Shown one piece after another: positions 26,327 to 35,370 of a stretch of DNA of 64,000 nucleotides. Position numbers and translations under genes: made by a program. The stretch comes from Bog-756 sp963837805. GTDB taxonomy: Bacteria; Actinomycetota; Acidimicrobiia; Acidimicrobiales; RAAP-2. The stretch is from contig CAWIOU010000014.1 in the NCBI GenBank assembly GCA_963837805.1, forward strand, positions 496,001-560,000, in the 5' to 3' direction. The notes beneath the pieces were generated by a model. It searched no databases. It saw only the letters and a program-made list of their open reading frames with translations, and was not told where the DNA came from. How positions within the stretch are numbered: the stretch's first letter is position 1; each line of letters opens with the position of its first letter.

Positions 26327-26770
26327 ATGTCCTACAAGGCGATCGTCGTCGGCACCGATGGCTCCGAGCGGGCCGAAGCAGCCGTGGGTGAAGCACTGGC
26401 GGTGGCCAAGGGGGCCGGGGCCACGTTGCATGCCGTGCACGTCGTGCACCCGGCTGTCGAGAAGGGGAAGGTCAGTTCCGAAGCCTGGCAAGAGGCGATC
26501 GACGGGGTCCGGTCTGAGGTCGAAGGGGTCAGGTCGAAATTGGTCGACGAAGCCGAGCGGCACGGTGTCTCCATCGAGTTCCACATGCCCGGAGGGAGTG
26601 ACATCGTCGATGCCCTGCTCCGGACGGCCGAGGCCGTCGATGCCGATCTCATCGTGGTGGGCAACCGCGGCATGAGCGGCGTCTCGCGCTTCGTACTCGG
26701 GAGCATCCCCAACAAACTGGCCCATCACTGTCCCTGCAGCCTGTTGATCGTCAACACCAGCGCCACCTGA
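26327..26770 (+). CDS. Universal stress protein (UspA family)
   Basis: 147 residues. The fold begins KAIVVGTDGSERAEAAVGEA, and the ATP-binding signature is GNRGMSGVSRFVLGSIPNKL, matching G-2x-G-9x-G-S, so this is an ATP-binding USP. The C-terminus is HHCPCSLLIVN. Single-domain, cytosolic, ATG start. Convergent with the GH1 gene (26-base gap). Confidence 0.93.
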   Translation: MSYKAIVVGTDGSERAEAAVGEALAVAKGAGATLHAVHVVHPAVEKGKVSSEAWQEAIDGVRSEVEGVRSKLVDEAERHGVSIEFHMPGGSDIVDALLRTAEAVDADLIVVGNRGMSGVSRFVLGSIPNKLAHHCPCSLLIVNTSAT

Positions 26771-26796
26771 TCCCCGCCGCAGGAAGCCGTGACCCG

Positions 26797-27999
26797 TCAG
26801 TGGAGGTCGGGGGCCAGCCTGTTGGTCCGGGCGACGGCCGAGTACCATCCGGCACTGGGTTTCGCCGTCCGCTCGAACGTTGTCCGATCCACGGCGTGAA
26901 GCCCGAGCTTGGGACCGAATCCCATGTTCCACTCGAAGTTGTCCAGCAGGCTCCAGACGAAGTACCCCCGGACGTCGATCCCCTCGCTCATGCATCGGTG
27001 GACGCCGCGCAGTGCCGCATCGAGGTAGACGATGCGTTCGGCGTCATCCTCGCTGGCGATCCCACTCTCGGTGACCAGCACGGGGAGGCCGGTGAACTCC
27101 GCCGTACGCCGGACGCAGTGTTCCACCGCATGGGGCCAGTTTTCGGTGCCCATCTGGGTCTGCCCGACCGACGGGTCATCAGGACCGACCCCGGTGGGCC
27201 CGAAGTGCATCCGGGTGTAGGCCTGCACGCCGACGAAGTCGTCCCCTTCGGTCGCCCGGAGGAACGTGTCCTCGAGAATGTCCTCCGCCATGTCCCGGGT
27301 GAGCTCCCCGCCCTGGTCAGCCACGATCTCCGCCATCGAAAGGGTGAGCCCGATCGGGAAGGAGCCCGGTCCGGACCGCAATCCCTCGACGGCAAGCCGG
27401 TGGGCACGGACCATCGCTTCGTTGACCGCGAGGTGACGGGTCAGATCGTCCTTCACCCCGGGTGGGTACTCGCCGACCGTGTAACCCATGGCCCCGATCA
27501 CGTTCGGCTCGTTGATCGTGCATGCCCAACCGATCAGGTCACCGAGATGGGCTCCGGCCCGTTCGACGAAGCAGCCGAACCGCTCGGGGGCGTCGAGCGC
27601 CTCGAAGCCGCCCCGCCGGGCCAGCCACGATGGAATGGTGAAGTGGTGGAAGGTCACCACCGGGACGATGTCCCGCTCGTGACATCCGGCACACATCCGG
27701 CGGTAGTGGTCCAGCGCCGCCAGCGAGAACTCACCCTCGGCCGGTTCGATGCGGCTCCACTCCAGGGAGAATCGGTAGGCCCCCAGCCCCATGCCGGAGA
27801 CCAGGTCGAGATCCTCGGGCCACCGGGCAAGCGAATCGCAGGCGTCACCGCTCGATTCGGCGCAGCCGGACTCGGGATCGTGCTCGAATTCCCACCAGTC
27901 GCTGTTCGTATTGCCGCCCTCGATCTGGTGAGCGGAACCCGCCACCCCCCACAAGAACCCCTCAGTGAATTCCAGCACCCGGTCGTCTTCCGATCCCAT
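26797..27999 (-). CDS. Family 1 glycoside hydrolase (beta-glucosidase-like)
   Basis: 400 residues from the ATG at 27999 (a GTG codon one step upstream is less likely). GH1 landmarks in order: FLWGVAGSAHQIEG (N-terminal signature), FHHFTIPSWLARRGGF, the acid/base Glu in CTINEPNVIG, and the nucleophile in VLVTESGIAS. WSLLDNFEWNMGFGPKLGLH follows near the end. No signal peptide, so it is cytosolic, and it probably hydrolyses short beta-glucosides or galactosides. Divergent from the VOC gene. Confidence 0.92.
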   Translation of the reverse strand: MGSEDDRVLEFTEGFLWGVAGSAHQIEGGNTNSDWWEFEHDPESGCAESSGDACDSLARWPEDLDLVSGMGLGAYRFSLEWSRIEPAEGEFSLAALDHYRRMCAGCHERDIVPVVTFHHFTIPSWLARRGGFEALDAPERFGCFVERAGAHLGDLIGWACTINEPNVIGAMGYTVGEYPPGVKDDLTRHLAVNEAMVRAHRLAVEGLRSGPGSFPIGLTLSMAEIVADQGGELTRDMAEDILEDTFLRATEGDDFVGVQAYTRMHFGPTGVGPDDPSVGQTQMGTENWPHAVEHCVRRTAEFTGLPVLVTESGIASEDDAERIVYLDAALRGVHRCMSEGIDVRGYFVWSLLDNFEWNMGFGPKLGLHAVDRTTFERTAKPSAGWYSAVARTNRLAPDLH

Positions 28000-28084
28000 C
28001 ACCGTTCACCCTACCGATCCCTCCCCGTCCTCGCCGATCTCCATCTACAGTTGGGCCGGCATTCTCGTGCGGGAGGAATTCAAC

Positions 28085-28549
28085 GTGCTGCTCAAGGGCC
28101 TCAACCATGTTGCCGTGATCACCAACAACGCCTCCAGGCTGAACACGTTCTACGAGGAGGTCTTCGATGCCGAGATCGTACGGGATGGCTCGGAGTTATC
28201 CGAAGGAAAGGGGCCCCGCCTCTCGATCATCAAGATCGGCGAGTGGGCAGAGCTCAATGTGTTCCAGATCGAGGGCAATACCGAGGCCGACCGGCAGACA
28301 CCGATGTTCGGTCGGGGCCGGCTCGATCATCTCGCCGTCCAGGCTGCGTCGCTGGGTGCATTCGAGACCATCCGGAATCGCCTGATCGCCCGAGGCGCGG
28401 CCGACGACTTCGTGACCGATTTCGGCCCCATGCTGAGCCTCTTCTTCCGCGACCCCGACGGGTTGGAGTGCGAGGTCTGCGTTGAGAATCCGGATGCGGC
28501 CCCCGGCGTCCACCATCCACCCGGAACCCGGGCAGCCCGGTTTTCTTAA
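28085..28549 (+). CDS. VOC/glyoxalase-family protein
   Basis: 154 residues from a GTG at 28085 with GGAGGA about 9 bases upstream. Two beta-alpha-beta-beta-beta modules: GLNHVAVITNNASRLNTFYE with the first metal His, and RLDHLAVQAASLGAFETIRN, closing with LSLFFRDPDGLECEVCVE, where the last Glu is the usual metal ligand. VOC proteins include glyoxalases, dioxygenases and resistance proteins; the substrate cannot be assigned. Confidence 0.87.
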   Translation: MLLKGLNHVAVITNNASRLNTFYEEVFDAEIVRDGSELSEGKGPRLSIIKIGEWAELNVFQIEGNTEADRQTPMFGRGRLDHLAVQAASLGAFETIRNRLIARGAADDFVTDFGPMLSLFFRDPDGLECEVCVENPDAAPGVHHPPGTRAARFS

Positions 28550-28647
28550 TCGATAGGTGAGGTGGTTACCTGGACTGGCCGTCCCGCACTTCCTGAGTGG
28601 GAGGCCCGTCGAACTCTCCTCGGGCCTTTACACTGGGACCAAATAGA

Positions 28648-28668
28648 ACTACTATCAGTAGTACTATG
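28648..28668. promoter_or_regulatory. Inverted repeat and possible -10 upstream of the secreted-protein gene
   Basis: ACTACT-ATC-AGTAGT (28648-28662) is a perfect 6-bp inverted repeat, and TACTAT just after it (28662-28667) resembles a -10 hexamer about 40 bases before the GTG at 28707. The local sequence is AT-richer than its surroundings. Assigned by position only. Confidence 0.35.
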
Positions 28669-28706
28669 CTCAGTCCAACCCACACTCTGGCGACCCACCC
28701 ACGGTC

Positions 28707-29316
28707 GTGACGGTTCTTGACGGTTCCCCATCTGCGGGGGATCAACTCCGGGATGCCGACCCACCCTCTGCGCAAGCGTTGTTCGAAGAAGCCAGGCAAC
28801 GCAGGAGACGCCATCACCGAATCGTCGGGATCGCCGTCGTCGCGATCATGTCAGTCGGTGGGTTATTGACCGCGCGATTATGTTCGCAGTGGTGGGACTG
28901 TGACGTCTCCGACGGGAAGCACCCCGCCGAGAGCTCTGATCGGGTGTGTCACATCAATCGTGCCTGTCCATGCCGAAGAACCATCCGACGTTGCGTCATG
29001 GGCTCACGGCGAACAGGTCATCGGCGAAGGATCGTTGTGGACGGTCCGTTCGGCGACAAGCGTTCACGGCGTGCAATACGGCACGGGCTGGCATCTGAAG
29101 TTCCCTTGGTACACGAGACCCAACGGGGTTCTCCACATCGAGGCACGTCGGATTGATGGGCCAGGTGCCTTTCACTACGACGTTAATCGTGCTTACGACG
29201 AACGCGGGGCTTGGGACACATCGACGCTCGATTTCTCGGTTCCGGGGTGTTGGCAAGTGACCGGCCAGTTCGGAGCATCAGCGTTACGGTTCAGAGTGAG
29301 CGTCGGAGGCGGATAA
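28707..29316 (+). CDS. Membrane-anchored extracellular protein, frameshifted
   Basis: About 202 residues after repair. From a GTG at 28707 the first frame gives an anti-sigma-like N-terminus (PPSAQALFEEARQRRRRHHR) and a membrane helix (IVGIAVVAIMSVGGLLTA). The second frame, open to 29316, gives the extracellular part (GEGSLWTVRSATSVHGVQYG, LKFPWYTRPNGVLHIEARRI, and the closing FSVPGCWQVTGQFGASALRF). That part has the look of an Ig-like beta domain ending 'PGCWxVTG', which I recall in actinobacterial exported proteins. The switch lies between 28867 and 28900 and is repaired by dropping one base. Function unknown. Confidence 0.66.
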
Positions 29317-29411
29317 GGCGAAGGCCAGTGCGTCGTTGGGCTGCCTGAATTGACCTGGTACCCGACCAACAAGTGCTCTCCAACAACACTTCTGCCATAC
29401 GTCTGACGCAC

Positions 29412-29639
29412 CTAGGTTACGGTTTCGCCTGTGTCCGCCGCCCAGTAGCGATGAAGGGCAATCACCGTCCAGATCGCCTCAACACAGCCAAACGGCCAGG
29501 CACCGGAAAGAAACCCGTAAGCGCTCGATAGCCCACAGCCGAGAGCGAATGCGAGGACGAACCTCGGAGCCCTCCGCTCCAGTGCGTACATCAACATCAT
29601 GAAAGTTAGGACGATGACTCCGAAGATCGTGAGGGTCAT
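29412..29639 (-). CDS. Small conserved membrane protein, function unknown
   Basis: 75 residues with two or three hydrophobic helices: TLTIFGVIVLTFMMLMYAL, then FVLAFALGCGLSSAYGFLSG, and a C-terminal FGCVEAIWTVIALHRYW. The ending 'PFG.VEAIW..IALHRYW' recurs in small actinobacterial membrane proteins as I recall, which is why I keep this short frame. ATG at 29639. No partner genes are evident; the neighbours are convergent or divergent singletons. Confidence 0.6.
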   Translation of the reverse strand: MTLTIFGVIVLTFMMLMYALERRAPRFVLAFALGCGLSSAYGFLSGAWPFGCVEAIWTVIALHRYWAADTGETVT

Positions 29640-29832
29640 TCGTCCACGGTAAGCGACTCAACGACTCCGGGGGCTGTGGTATGTGCTGGACCCGACGGCC
29701 TCCCGGTTATCTCCACTCCATAAGGGAGCCACCGGTTCAGCGGGACACCTTGACAACGAATTACGAAGTCAGATGGCCTCCGTACCCGATGACACGGTAC
29801 TTCCAAGAGGCCGCCGGGTCGATGGGGAGACG

Positions 29833-30636
29833 TCACCGGCCCTGGACGATGTCCCGGAACGCCCCGTCGATCGAACCGTTGGTATAGAGGCCTCCCCGGA
29901 GGTCCAGACGCCGGCCGCCCGACGGATCGACGAACCGCCCTCCCGCCTCCTCGACGAGGACCACCTCGGGGGCCAGGTCCCACGGACCTCCGGCAAAGGC
30001 GCAGACCGCCTCGAGATCGCCCTCGGCCACGCTCAGCAGGCAGTGATCGCTCGGCTCCTGCCACCGTGACGACTCTCTGAGGATGGCCACCAGGTCGGGA
30101 CGCCTTTCCGTCGGCCACGCCGTCACCCGGCTCTCGACCAGCCGGTCGATCTCCGAGACGTGCAATCGACTCGCCTCGGGGTCGGGTGCCCCCTGGAGCC
30201 GGCCTCGCCAGCTTCCCGACCCTCTGGCGGCCCACCACATCGCCGACCGTACCGGCCTGGTCACCACTCCGACAACGACCTCGTCGTCGACCTCGAGGGA
30301 GATGTGGGTCCCCCAGCCATCCTCGCCGGCCAGGAACAGGACGGTCCCGTCGACCGGGTCGAGTATCCAACGCCGGGTTGAGCGTCCACTCGGCTCCGAC
30401 TCCTCGCTGAGGATCGCATCCTCGGGGTGTCTGCTCCGGATCAGATCGGTGAGCACCCGGTCCACGGCGAGGTCGGCTTCGCCGACAGGGGTGCCGTCGG
30501 ATTTGAGGTGGCTGACCGTCGATCCGAAGTGATCGAGGGCGATGCTGGCGGCCGTCTCCGCAAGTTCACGGGCGAAGGCCAGGTCCTCGGACCATCCATC
30601 ACCGGGCGCATCGCGGGCGACGCCTGCTCTCTTCAT
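29833..30636 (-). CDS. Inositol monophosphatase-family phosphatase (possibly histidinol-phosphatase)
   Basis: 267 residues from an ATG at 30636 with GGAAGG 5 bases upstream. Metal-binding motifs of the IMPase superfamily: ILSEESE (Glu-Glu), WILDPVDGT (DPxDGT) and FAGGPWDLAPEVVLVEEAGG (WD). Length and motif spacing fit both inositol-1-phosphatase and the actinobacterial HisN-type histidinol-phosphatase; sequence alone does not decide. Mg-dependent, cytosolic. Divergent from the repeat amidase with a 148-base gap. Confidence 0.88.
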   Translation of the reverse strand: MKRAGVARDAPGDGWSEDLAFARELAETAASIALDHFGSTVSHLKSDGTPVGEADLAVDRVLTDLIRSRHPEDAILSEESEPSGRSTRRWILDPVDGTVLFLAGEDGWGTHISLEVDDEVVVGVVTRPVRSAMWWAARGSGSWRGRLQGAPDPEASRLHVSEIDRLVESRVTAWPTERRPDLVAILRESSRWQEPSDHCLLSVAEGDLEAVCAFAGGPWDLAPEVVLVEEAGGRFVDPSGGRRLDLRGGLYTNGSIDGAFRDIVQGR

Positions 30637-30784
30637 CACGTCCTTCCGGCGTCCACGGATGGCGGGAATCAACGCCGATCTCGCGGAATCACGGGCCGAA
30701 GCCAACAGTCGAGAATATGTCACTATTGACAGGGCCCGGCAACGGAAGCGGGGCGCAGGCACAGCCAGAACGGATCGACCGACG

Positions 30785-32369
30785 ATGAGCCCGGATTCGA
30801 TACTCGGTGTTAGGCGCACGCGCAGGCGAGTGGCTCTGGCCGTGCTACCCGTTCTCAGCGTGGCCGCTATCGCCTGGACCTCGGTTCCGAGCCCGGCGCA
30901 TCCGGCCACGCGACCGACGACGGCCGCAACGACGATGGCTCCACCTCCCAACTCGGTGGTGCCGTTTGGCGCCGCCTCACTCGGCGTACAGGCGCTGACC
31001 AATCCGGTGGACCCGGCTGTGGGGATGGCCCCCACCCGGGACGGCAAGGGCTACTGGGTGGTGGCATCGGACGGCGGGATCTTCAGCTTCGGGGACGCCC
31101 GGTTCTACGGGTCGACCGGTTCGATCACCCTCAACCGGCCGATGGTGGGCATGGCCTCAACTCCCGACGGCGGGGGCTACTGGCTGGTGGCTTCCGACGG
31201 CGGGATCTTCAGCTTCGGGAACGCCCGGTTCTACGGGTCGACCGGTTCGATCACCCTCAACCGGCCGATGGTGGGCATGGCCTCCACCACCGACGGCCGG
31301 GGCTACTGGCTGGTGGCCGCGGATGGCGGGATCTTCAGCTATGGCGACGCCCGCTTCGAAGGTTCGACCGGCAATATCGCCCTCAACAAGCCGGTGGTGG
31401 GCATGGCCGCCCACCCCGGACGGCCGGGGCTACTGGCTGGTGGCATCGGACGGCGGGATCTTCAGCTTCGGGGACGCCCGGTTCTACGGGTCGACCGGTT
31501 CGATCACCCTCAACCGGCCGGTGGTGGGGATGGCTTCCACGCCGGACGGACGGGGCTACTGGCTGGTGGCTTCGGACGGCGGGATCTTCAGCTTCGGGAG
31601 TGCCCGGTTCTTCGGGTCGGAGGGCGGCTCCCAACTGGCCGCCCCGGTGGTGGGCATGGCCGCCTCTCCCGACGGCGACGGATACTGGTTGGTCATCGGG
31701 TCTCCGCTCCCGCTGGCCGGAAAGGTCGTCGGGATCGATCCGGGGCACAACGGGCTCAACGGAACCGCGCCCCAGATCATCGATCAACCGGTGTGGAACG
31801 GCCAGGAAACCGAATCCTGCGACACCACTGGGACCGAGACGGCAGGCGGCTACACGGAAGCACTGTTCAACTTCAACGTCGCCACCTACCTGCAGGCGGA
31901 CCTCCAGGCCGAAGGGGCCCGGGTGGTCATGACCCGTCCGAACAACGCAGGGATCGGGCCGTGCGTCACCACCCGGGCCGCAATCATCAACGCGGCGCAG
32001 GCTGATGTCGCGGTCGACATCCATGCTGACGGCGGCCCGGTCGGTGGACGGGGGTTTGCCATCCTCGAGCCGGTGGCCGACGGCCCCAATGATGCCGTCA
32101 TCGCGTCGTCGGCGGCCTTCGCCACCATCCTCCGGGACGCGTTTCAAACCGGAACGGGTATGCCGGTGAGCACCTATGACGGCGTCGATGGCCTGCAACC
32201 TCGCAACAACCTGGCGGGGCTCAATCTGACCACGGTCCCCAAAGTTCTCATCGAATGCGGCAACATGCAGAACCCGACCGACGCGGCGATGCTGGTGTCG
32301 GCCGCCTTTCAACAATCGGCGGGAGCGGCCATGGCCCAGGCCATCACCGCCTACCTCACCGGTTCATGA
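30785..32369 (+). CDS. Exported cell-wall amidase with 42-residue surface repeats, frameshifted
   Basis: About 527 residues after repair. From ATG 30785: RRTRRR and a signal/anchor helix (VALAVLPVLSVAAIAWTSV), then five and a half 42-residue repeats (consensus core GYWLVASDGGIFSFGDARFY), then an Amidase_3 domain. Its zinc and catalytic residues are all visible: His in IDPGHNG, Glu in GGYTEALFNFNVATYL, His in DIHADGG, Glu in VLIECGNMQNPTD. Repeat starts fall every 126 bp (31019, 31145, 31271, 31397), but the next is at 31524, so one extra C lies in unit 4, probably in the CCC at 31410-31412. Cleaves peptidoglycan stem peptides; the repeats may form a beta-propeller-like binding surface (inference). 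Confidence 0.85.
31019..31699. repeat. 126-bp tandem repeats in the amidase gene (5.5 units)
   Basis: Units begin at 31019, 31145, 31271, 31397, 31524 and a partial sixth at 31650. Units 1, 2 and 4 are nearly identical in DNA, indicating recent homogenisation. They encode the 42-residue surface repeats. Confidence 0.92.
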
Positions 32370-32384
32370 CAGCTCTGGTCGCGG

Positions 32385-33972
32385 TCAGCTCGGAACGGCG
32401 AGTGCAGGGGCGCTGCCCGCGACAATGGGCCTGTTCAGGTGGGTACCGCCCGTCGAGCCGAAGAAGGTGGCGTCCCCGAAGCTGAACACGCCGCCGTCGG
32501 AGGCCACCAACCAGTACCCGAGGGAGTCCGGCGTCGGAATGGCCGCCACGACGGGTTTGTCCAGGTGGATGGCGCCGGTCGAGCCGTAGAAGGTGGCGTC
32601 GCCGAAGCTGAACACGCCGCCGTCGGAGGCCACCAGCCAGTAGCCCCGGCCGTCGATCGTCGGAATGATGGCCACGACCGGCTTGTTCAGGTCGATGGCG
32701 CCGGTCGAGCCGTAGAAGGCGGCGTCCCCGAAGCTGAACACCCCACCGTCGGAGGCGGCCAGCCAGTAACCCCGGCCGTCCGGGGTTGCCGCCATGCCCA
32801 CGATCGGTCTCTTCAACGGGAGGCCGGCCGTCGATCCGTAGAACGGTGCGCTTCCGCTGGTGAGGACGCCTCCGTCGCCGGCGACCAGCCAATACCCGGC
32901 ATCGTCCGGGTCGCCCGCTATGCCCACGATCGGCTTGTCCAGTTTGACGTTGGCCGCCGACCCGAAAAAGGCGGCGTCCCCGAACGAGAACACGCCACCG
33001 TCGGCACCGACCAACCAGTACCCGCCACCGGACGATGTCGGCGCTGCCCCCGTCACCGGCGCGTCAAGCGACAGGCCACCGGTCGATCCGAAGAAGGCGG
33101 CGTCACCAAAGTCGAACACACCGCCGTCGGAGGCATAGAGGCGGTATCCCACGCCCAACGGGATGGTGTCGGCGATCAATCCGAGGGTGCTCGGATGGTG
33201 GGTGGAATCCCCGACGAGGAACATGTCGACCAGCTCGCCGGCCCCAAGCTCGACGCGTCTGAAGTACGAGCGCCTGGCCCAGCGGGGCCCCCACCCTGGT
33301 CACGGCGATCGTGGCTGGACCCTTCGTCGTCAAGATGGACGCGCTCATGGGCGAGGAGGGGTCGTTCGAGAGTCCCGAGGCCACTTTGGTCCCGTCGAGG
33401 TAGACGTCCACCGGGGGGGCGTCGGCGGTATTCCGAAGCACCAGCTGAGATTGGTCGACCGGCAGAATCGACCGGTGGTTGCTGAAACCCGTCACGGTCG
33501 CCGAACCGTCGGAGGAAAGGTAGATCACCGCCGTCACGTGCTCCCCGGCGGGCACGAGGACGGTTCCCGAGGCGACGGTCACGCGCCCCTCCTTCGCCGC
33601 GATGGAGTGGCTTCCCGAAGAGATCAGCCCATAGTTGAAGTCGTCGTTGGTCAGAACGACCGGTGCCGATCCGTCGATGGACACCGACAGCGGGATGGCG
33701 GTCGCCTCTTGGAAGACGGTCAGGTAACCAGTTCCCCGGGTCGAGCCTCGGTGAGCGTTTGCACGGCCCGATCCCGTCGGTGACCCCGACGGAGTGTCCG
33801 CTGCCGTGTTGCCTGTCGGGTGAATGAACCCGCCTGATCCGCCTGCATTTACACGGTCTTTCCCTGTCGTTCCACCCGCTATCCCGCCGATCGCCAAGTT
33901 GACAGTCACAGCAATCAACACGCTCGGTGCCGCCAAGTTCTTCAGCCATTTTGGCATTTCCCGCGTCCCCAT
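32385..33972 (-). CDS. Exported DUF4397 protein with six 42-residue repeats, frameshifted
   Basis: About 528 residues after repair. Start ATG 33972 (or 33957), then an export helix (LAAPSVLIAVTVNLAIGGIA). A DUF4397-type domain follows (GTGYLTVFQEATAIPLSVSI, HVTAVIYLSSDGSATVTGFS, LRNTADAPPVDVYLDGTKVA). The continuation (ELGAGELVDMFLVGDSTHHP) is in another frame; the switch near 33250 is repaired by dropping one base. Six repeats end the protein (GYWLVASDGGVFSFGDATFY). The repeat flavour (GGVFSFGDAAFYGSTGAIDL) differs from that of the convergent amidase, whose stop is 15 bases away. Probably cell-surface; no enzyme domain. Confidence 0.78.
32491..33130. repeat. 126-bp tandem repeats in the DUF4397 gene (six units)
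   Basis: A conserved marker (CCGCCGTCGG or variants) recurs at 32491, 32617, 32743, 32869, 32995 and 33121, exactly 126 bp apart. The same period as in the neighbouring amidase gene shows a shared repeat family in opposite orientation. Confidence 0.9.
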
Positions 33973-34417
33973 CTCCGACCGAAAAGGGATGATAGATCAT
34001 GCGGACATTTAGTGCCATGCGGGCGACGGTGCTCTGCCCGGTAGGCGTCGATGGTGGGCGGGCTGCATACCTCTGAGGCGAAGAGAAGACACGGCCGAAC
34101 CCACAACTTGATGCGAATTACTTCGACACTATTCTCGGTCGACAATTCAACAAAAGATCAGCCGTCTCGATGATTCTATCGATTGCACAACTCAGATTGT
34201 GTCGATCGACGAATATAGAGATCTATCGAGAGGGACACCGGACCGACAATAGATACGCCGAAGTCGATGTTCACTCTCCGGTCGATCGTCGCCACTCTGA
34301 GGGGCGAGACGACCGCCATCCCACTCTGCGTGGAGTTGCGACGATGTCGAGTGAGGAAACGAGCCACTCTCAGTGGCGCGCTCTTCGCCGAACGTGCATA
34401 CTAACGGCGGGTGCGCT

Positions 34418-34545
34418 GTGATCCCTGGGACTTGATTGGTCGCCTGTCCCAGGGTTAGCGAATGGCGAAACCGGCACCCGTTCGGGGTTGTAGCCGAAGG
34501 AGTGGAATGAAGGCGGAGCGGTGTATCACCGAAATTGGGGGGCCA
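34418..34545 (+). promoter_or_regulatory. Structured RNA element candidate in the leader of the exported-protein operon
   Basis: A 9-bp perfect stem CCCTGGGAC/GTCCCAGGG (34423-34431 with 34446-34454) with a 14-base loop. It is followed by a compact second fold (GGCGAAACC paired toward GGTTGTAGCC, ~34464-34494) and a third hairpin CGGTG-TAT-CACCG near 34530. GTGAT before the first stem can pair with ATCAC at the end, giving a multi-branched junction. The distance to the first ATG is about 330-450 bases. The layout resembles a riboswitch aptamer but fits none that I know. Confidence 0.4.
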
Positions 34546-34681
34546 ACAGACCTCCCTTTCGCCGTACCTTCCCGCGGTTCCTTGATGCCCGAACGCAGTT
34601 CGACGGTCCTGTCCCGTTGGCCGGGGCCGTCGCCCTCCAGCCGCTCATCGAAGGGTGATGTCCAGCTGGGGATCTGTTGGA

Positions 34682-34711
34682 GGGTCGAGGGGGCAGAAAC
34701 CCCCGCGACCC
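34682..34711 (+). terminator. Very stable hairpin, possible attenuator
   Basis: GGGTCG-A-GGGGG-CAGAAA-CCCCC-G-CGACCC: 11 pairs with a single A/G mismatch. No T-tract follows. A weaker CAGGGAAC/GTTCCTG pairing lies just downstream. It may terminate transcription, stabilise the leader, or act as an expression platform for the upstream fold. Confidence 0.45.
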
Positions 34712-34870
34712 TGTCTCAGGGAACTTGTCTTCATCGGTTCCTGTCAACGGCAACGTGTCGGTCAACAGGTGGTATCTGGTCATCTGGTCCGGGAGGAGTG
34801 AGTGACGAACCCGCTGCCCGCGGTCCGCGTGCCATCCAAACGAAACCATAGAAATAGAAGGAGCATCACA

Positions 34871-35362
34871 ATGAAGAGCTGGTTTAGTTCAAAAAAGCGG
34901 ATCGCAGCGGTTGCGCTTTCGGGCGCCATCATCCTGGGGGCCGGAGGGATAGCAGCTGCAATATTCACCACGGGCAATTCGGCCACCGGCCAGGGCTCGG
35001 TGGGGACGGGATCGATTTGGAACGTCTCGCTCAGCACCCCCGTCGGCACTCCGCTGTTGCCAGGGGTTGGGTCCCAGACGTTGACCTACACGGTGACCAA
35101 CACCACCAACACCAATCAGACACTCAACTCGGTGAACGCCATGCTCGGGAACAGCGGCGGTTACATCACCCAACACGGAGTCGGCGTCCCCGGCTGTCTC
35201 GTCACCTGGTTCGTCCTGGCACCGAACACTCCCTCGTTGCCGGACGTCGTGACCGCACATACGTCAATCACCGACACGGTGACCTTGGCGATGCCGGCCA
35301 GCTCCGTAAACCAGGATGCCTGCGAAAGCACCACGCCGGACATCTCTGTGAGTGTCTCCTAG
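34871..35362 (+). CDS. Small exported protein, TasA/SipW-substrate-like
   Basis: 163 residues; ATG at 34871 with AAGGAG 7 bases upstream. A short basic N-terminus and long signal helix (KKRIAAVALSGAIILGAGGI, then AAAIFTTGNSA) are typical of SipW-type exported fibre proteins. The mature domain is a threonine/asparagine-rich beta sandwich (TLTYTVTNTTNTNQTLNSVN) with cysteines in PGCLVTWFVL and VNQDACESTT. First gene of a three-gene run of related exported proteins. A fibre or matrix role is inferred from architecture only. Confidence 0.72.
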   Translation: MKSWFSSKKRIAAVALSGAIILGAGGIAAAIFTTGNSATGQGSVGTGSIWNVSLSTPVGTPLLPGVGSQTLTYTVTNTTNTNQTLNSVNAMLGNSGGYITQHGVGVPGCLVTWFVLAPNTPSLPDVVTAHTSITDTVTLAMPASSVNQDACESTTPDISVSVS

Positions 35363-35370
35363 GGCCTCGG

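Larger units (their letters stand above)
33973..34870. other. Divergent 0.9-kb intergenic region with structured leader
   Basis: Between the DUF4397 gene (minus) and the TasA/SipW-like operon (plus). The part 34090-34300 is AT-richer. (C)CACTCT occurs four times (34271, 34292, 34321, 34364), one copy inside a small hairpin GCCACT-CTC-AGTGGC. From 34418 on there are several strong hairpins (separate entries). Short open frames here are not convincing. No known riboswitch class was recognised. Confidence 0.55.

Noticed and set aside
26800..28485. Very long plus-strand open frame (561 codons)
   Set aside because: It is antisense to a textbook GH1 gene and runs into the VOC gene in another frame; composition is His/Arg/Pro-rich with no domain. 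A GC-rich shadow frame.
28566..28814. Small minus-strand membrane protein with one apparent helix
   Set aside because: Antisense to the N-terminus of the exported protein at 28707, whose helix and Arg-rich stretch fit a known pattern better.
31019..33130. Regular repeats considered as a CRISPR or satellite array
   Set aside because: The 126-bp period is codon-phased and encodes conserved 42-residue protein units; there are no spacers.
34170..34421. 83-codon open frame in the divergent intergenic region
   Set aside because: No ribosome-binding site, arginine-rich, and placed in a likely promoter region.
34418..34545. Identification as a cyclic-di-GMP (GEMM-I) or ydaO riboswitch
   Set aside because: The diagnostic GCAAACC/CGCAAAGCC (GEMM-I) and the ydaO core motifs are absent; only the general hairpin layout is similar.
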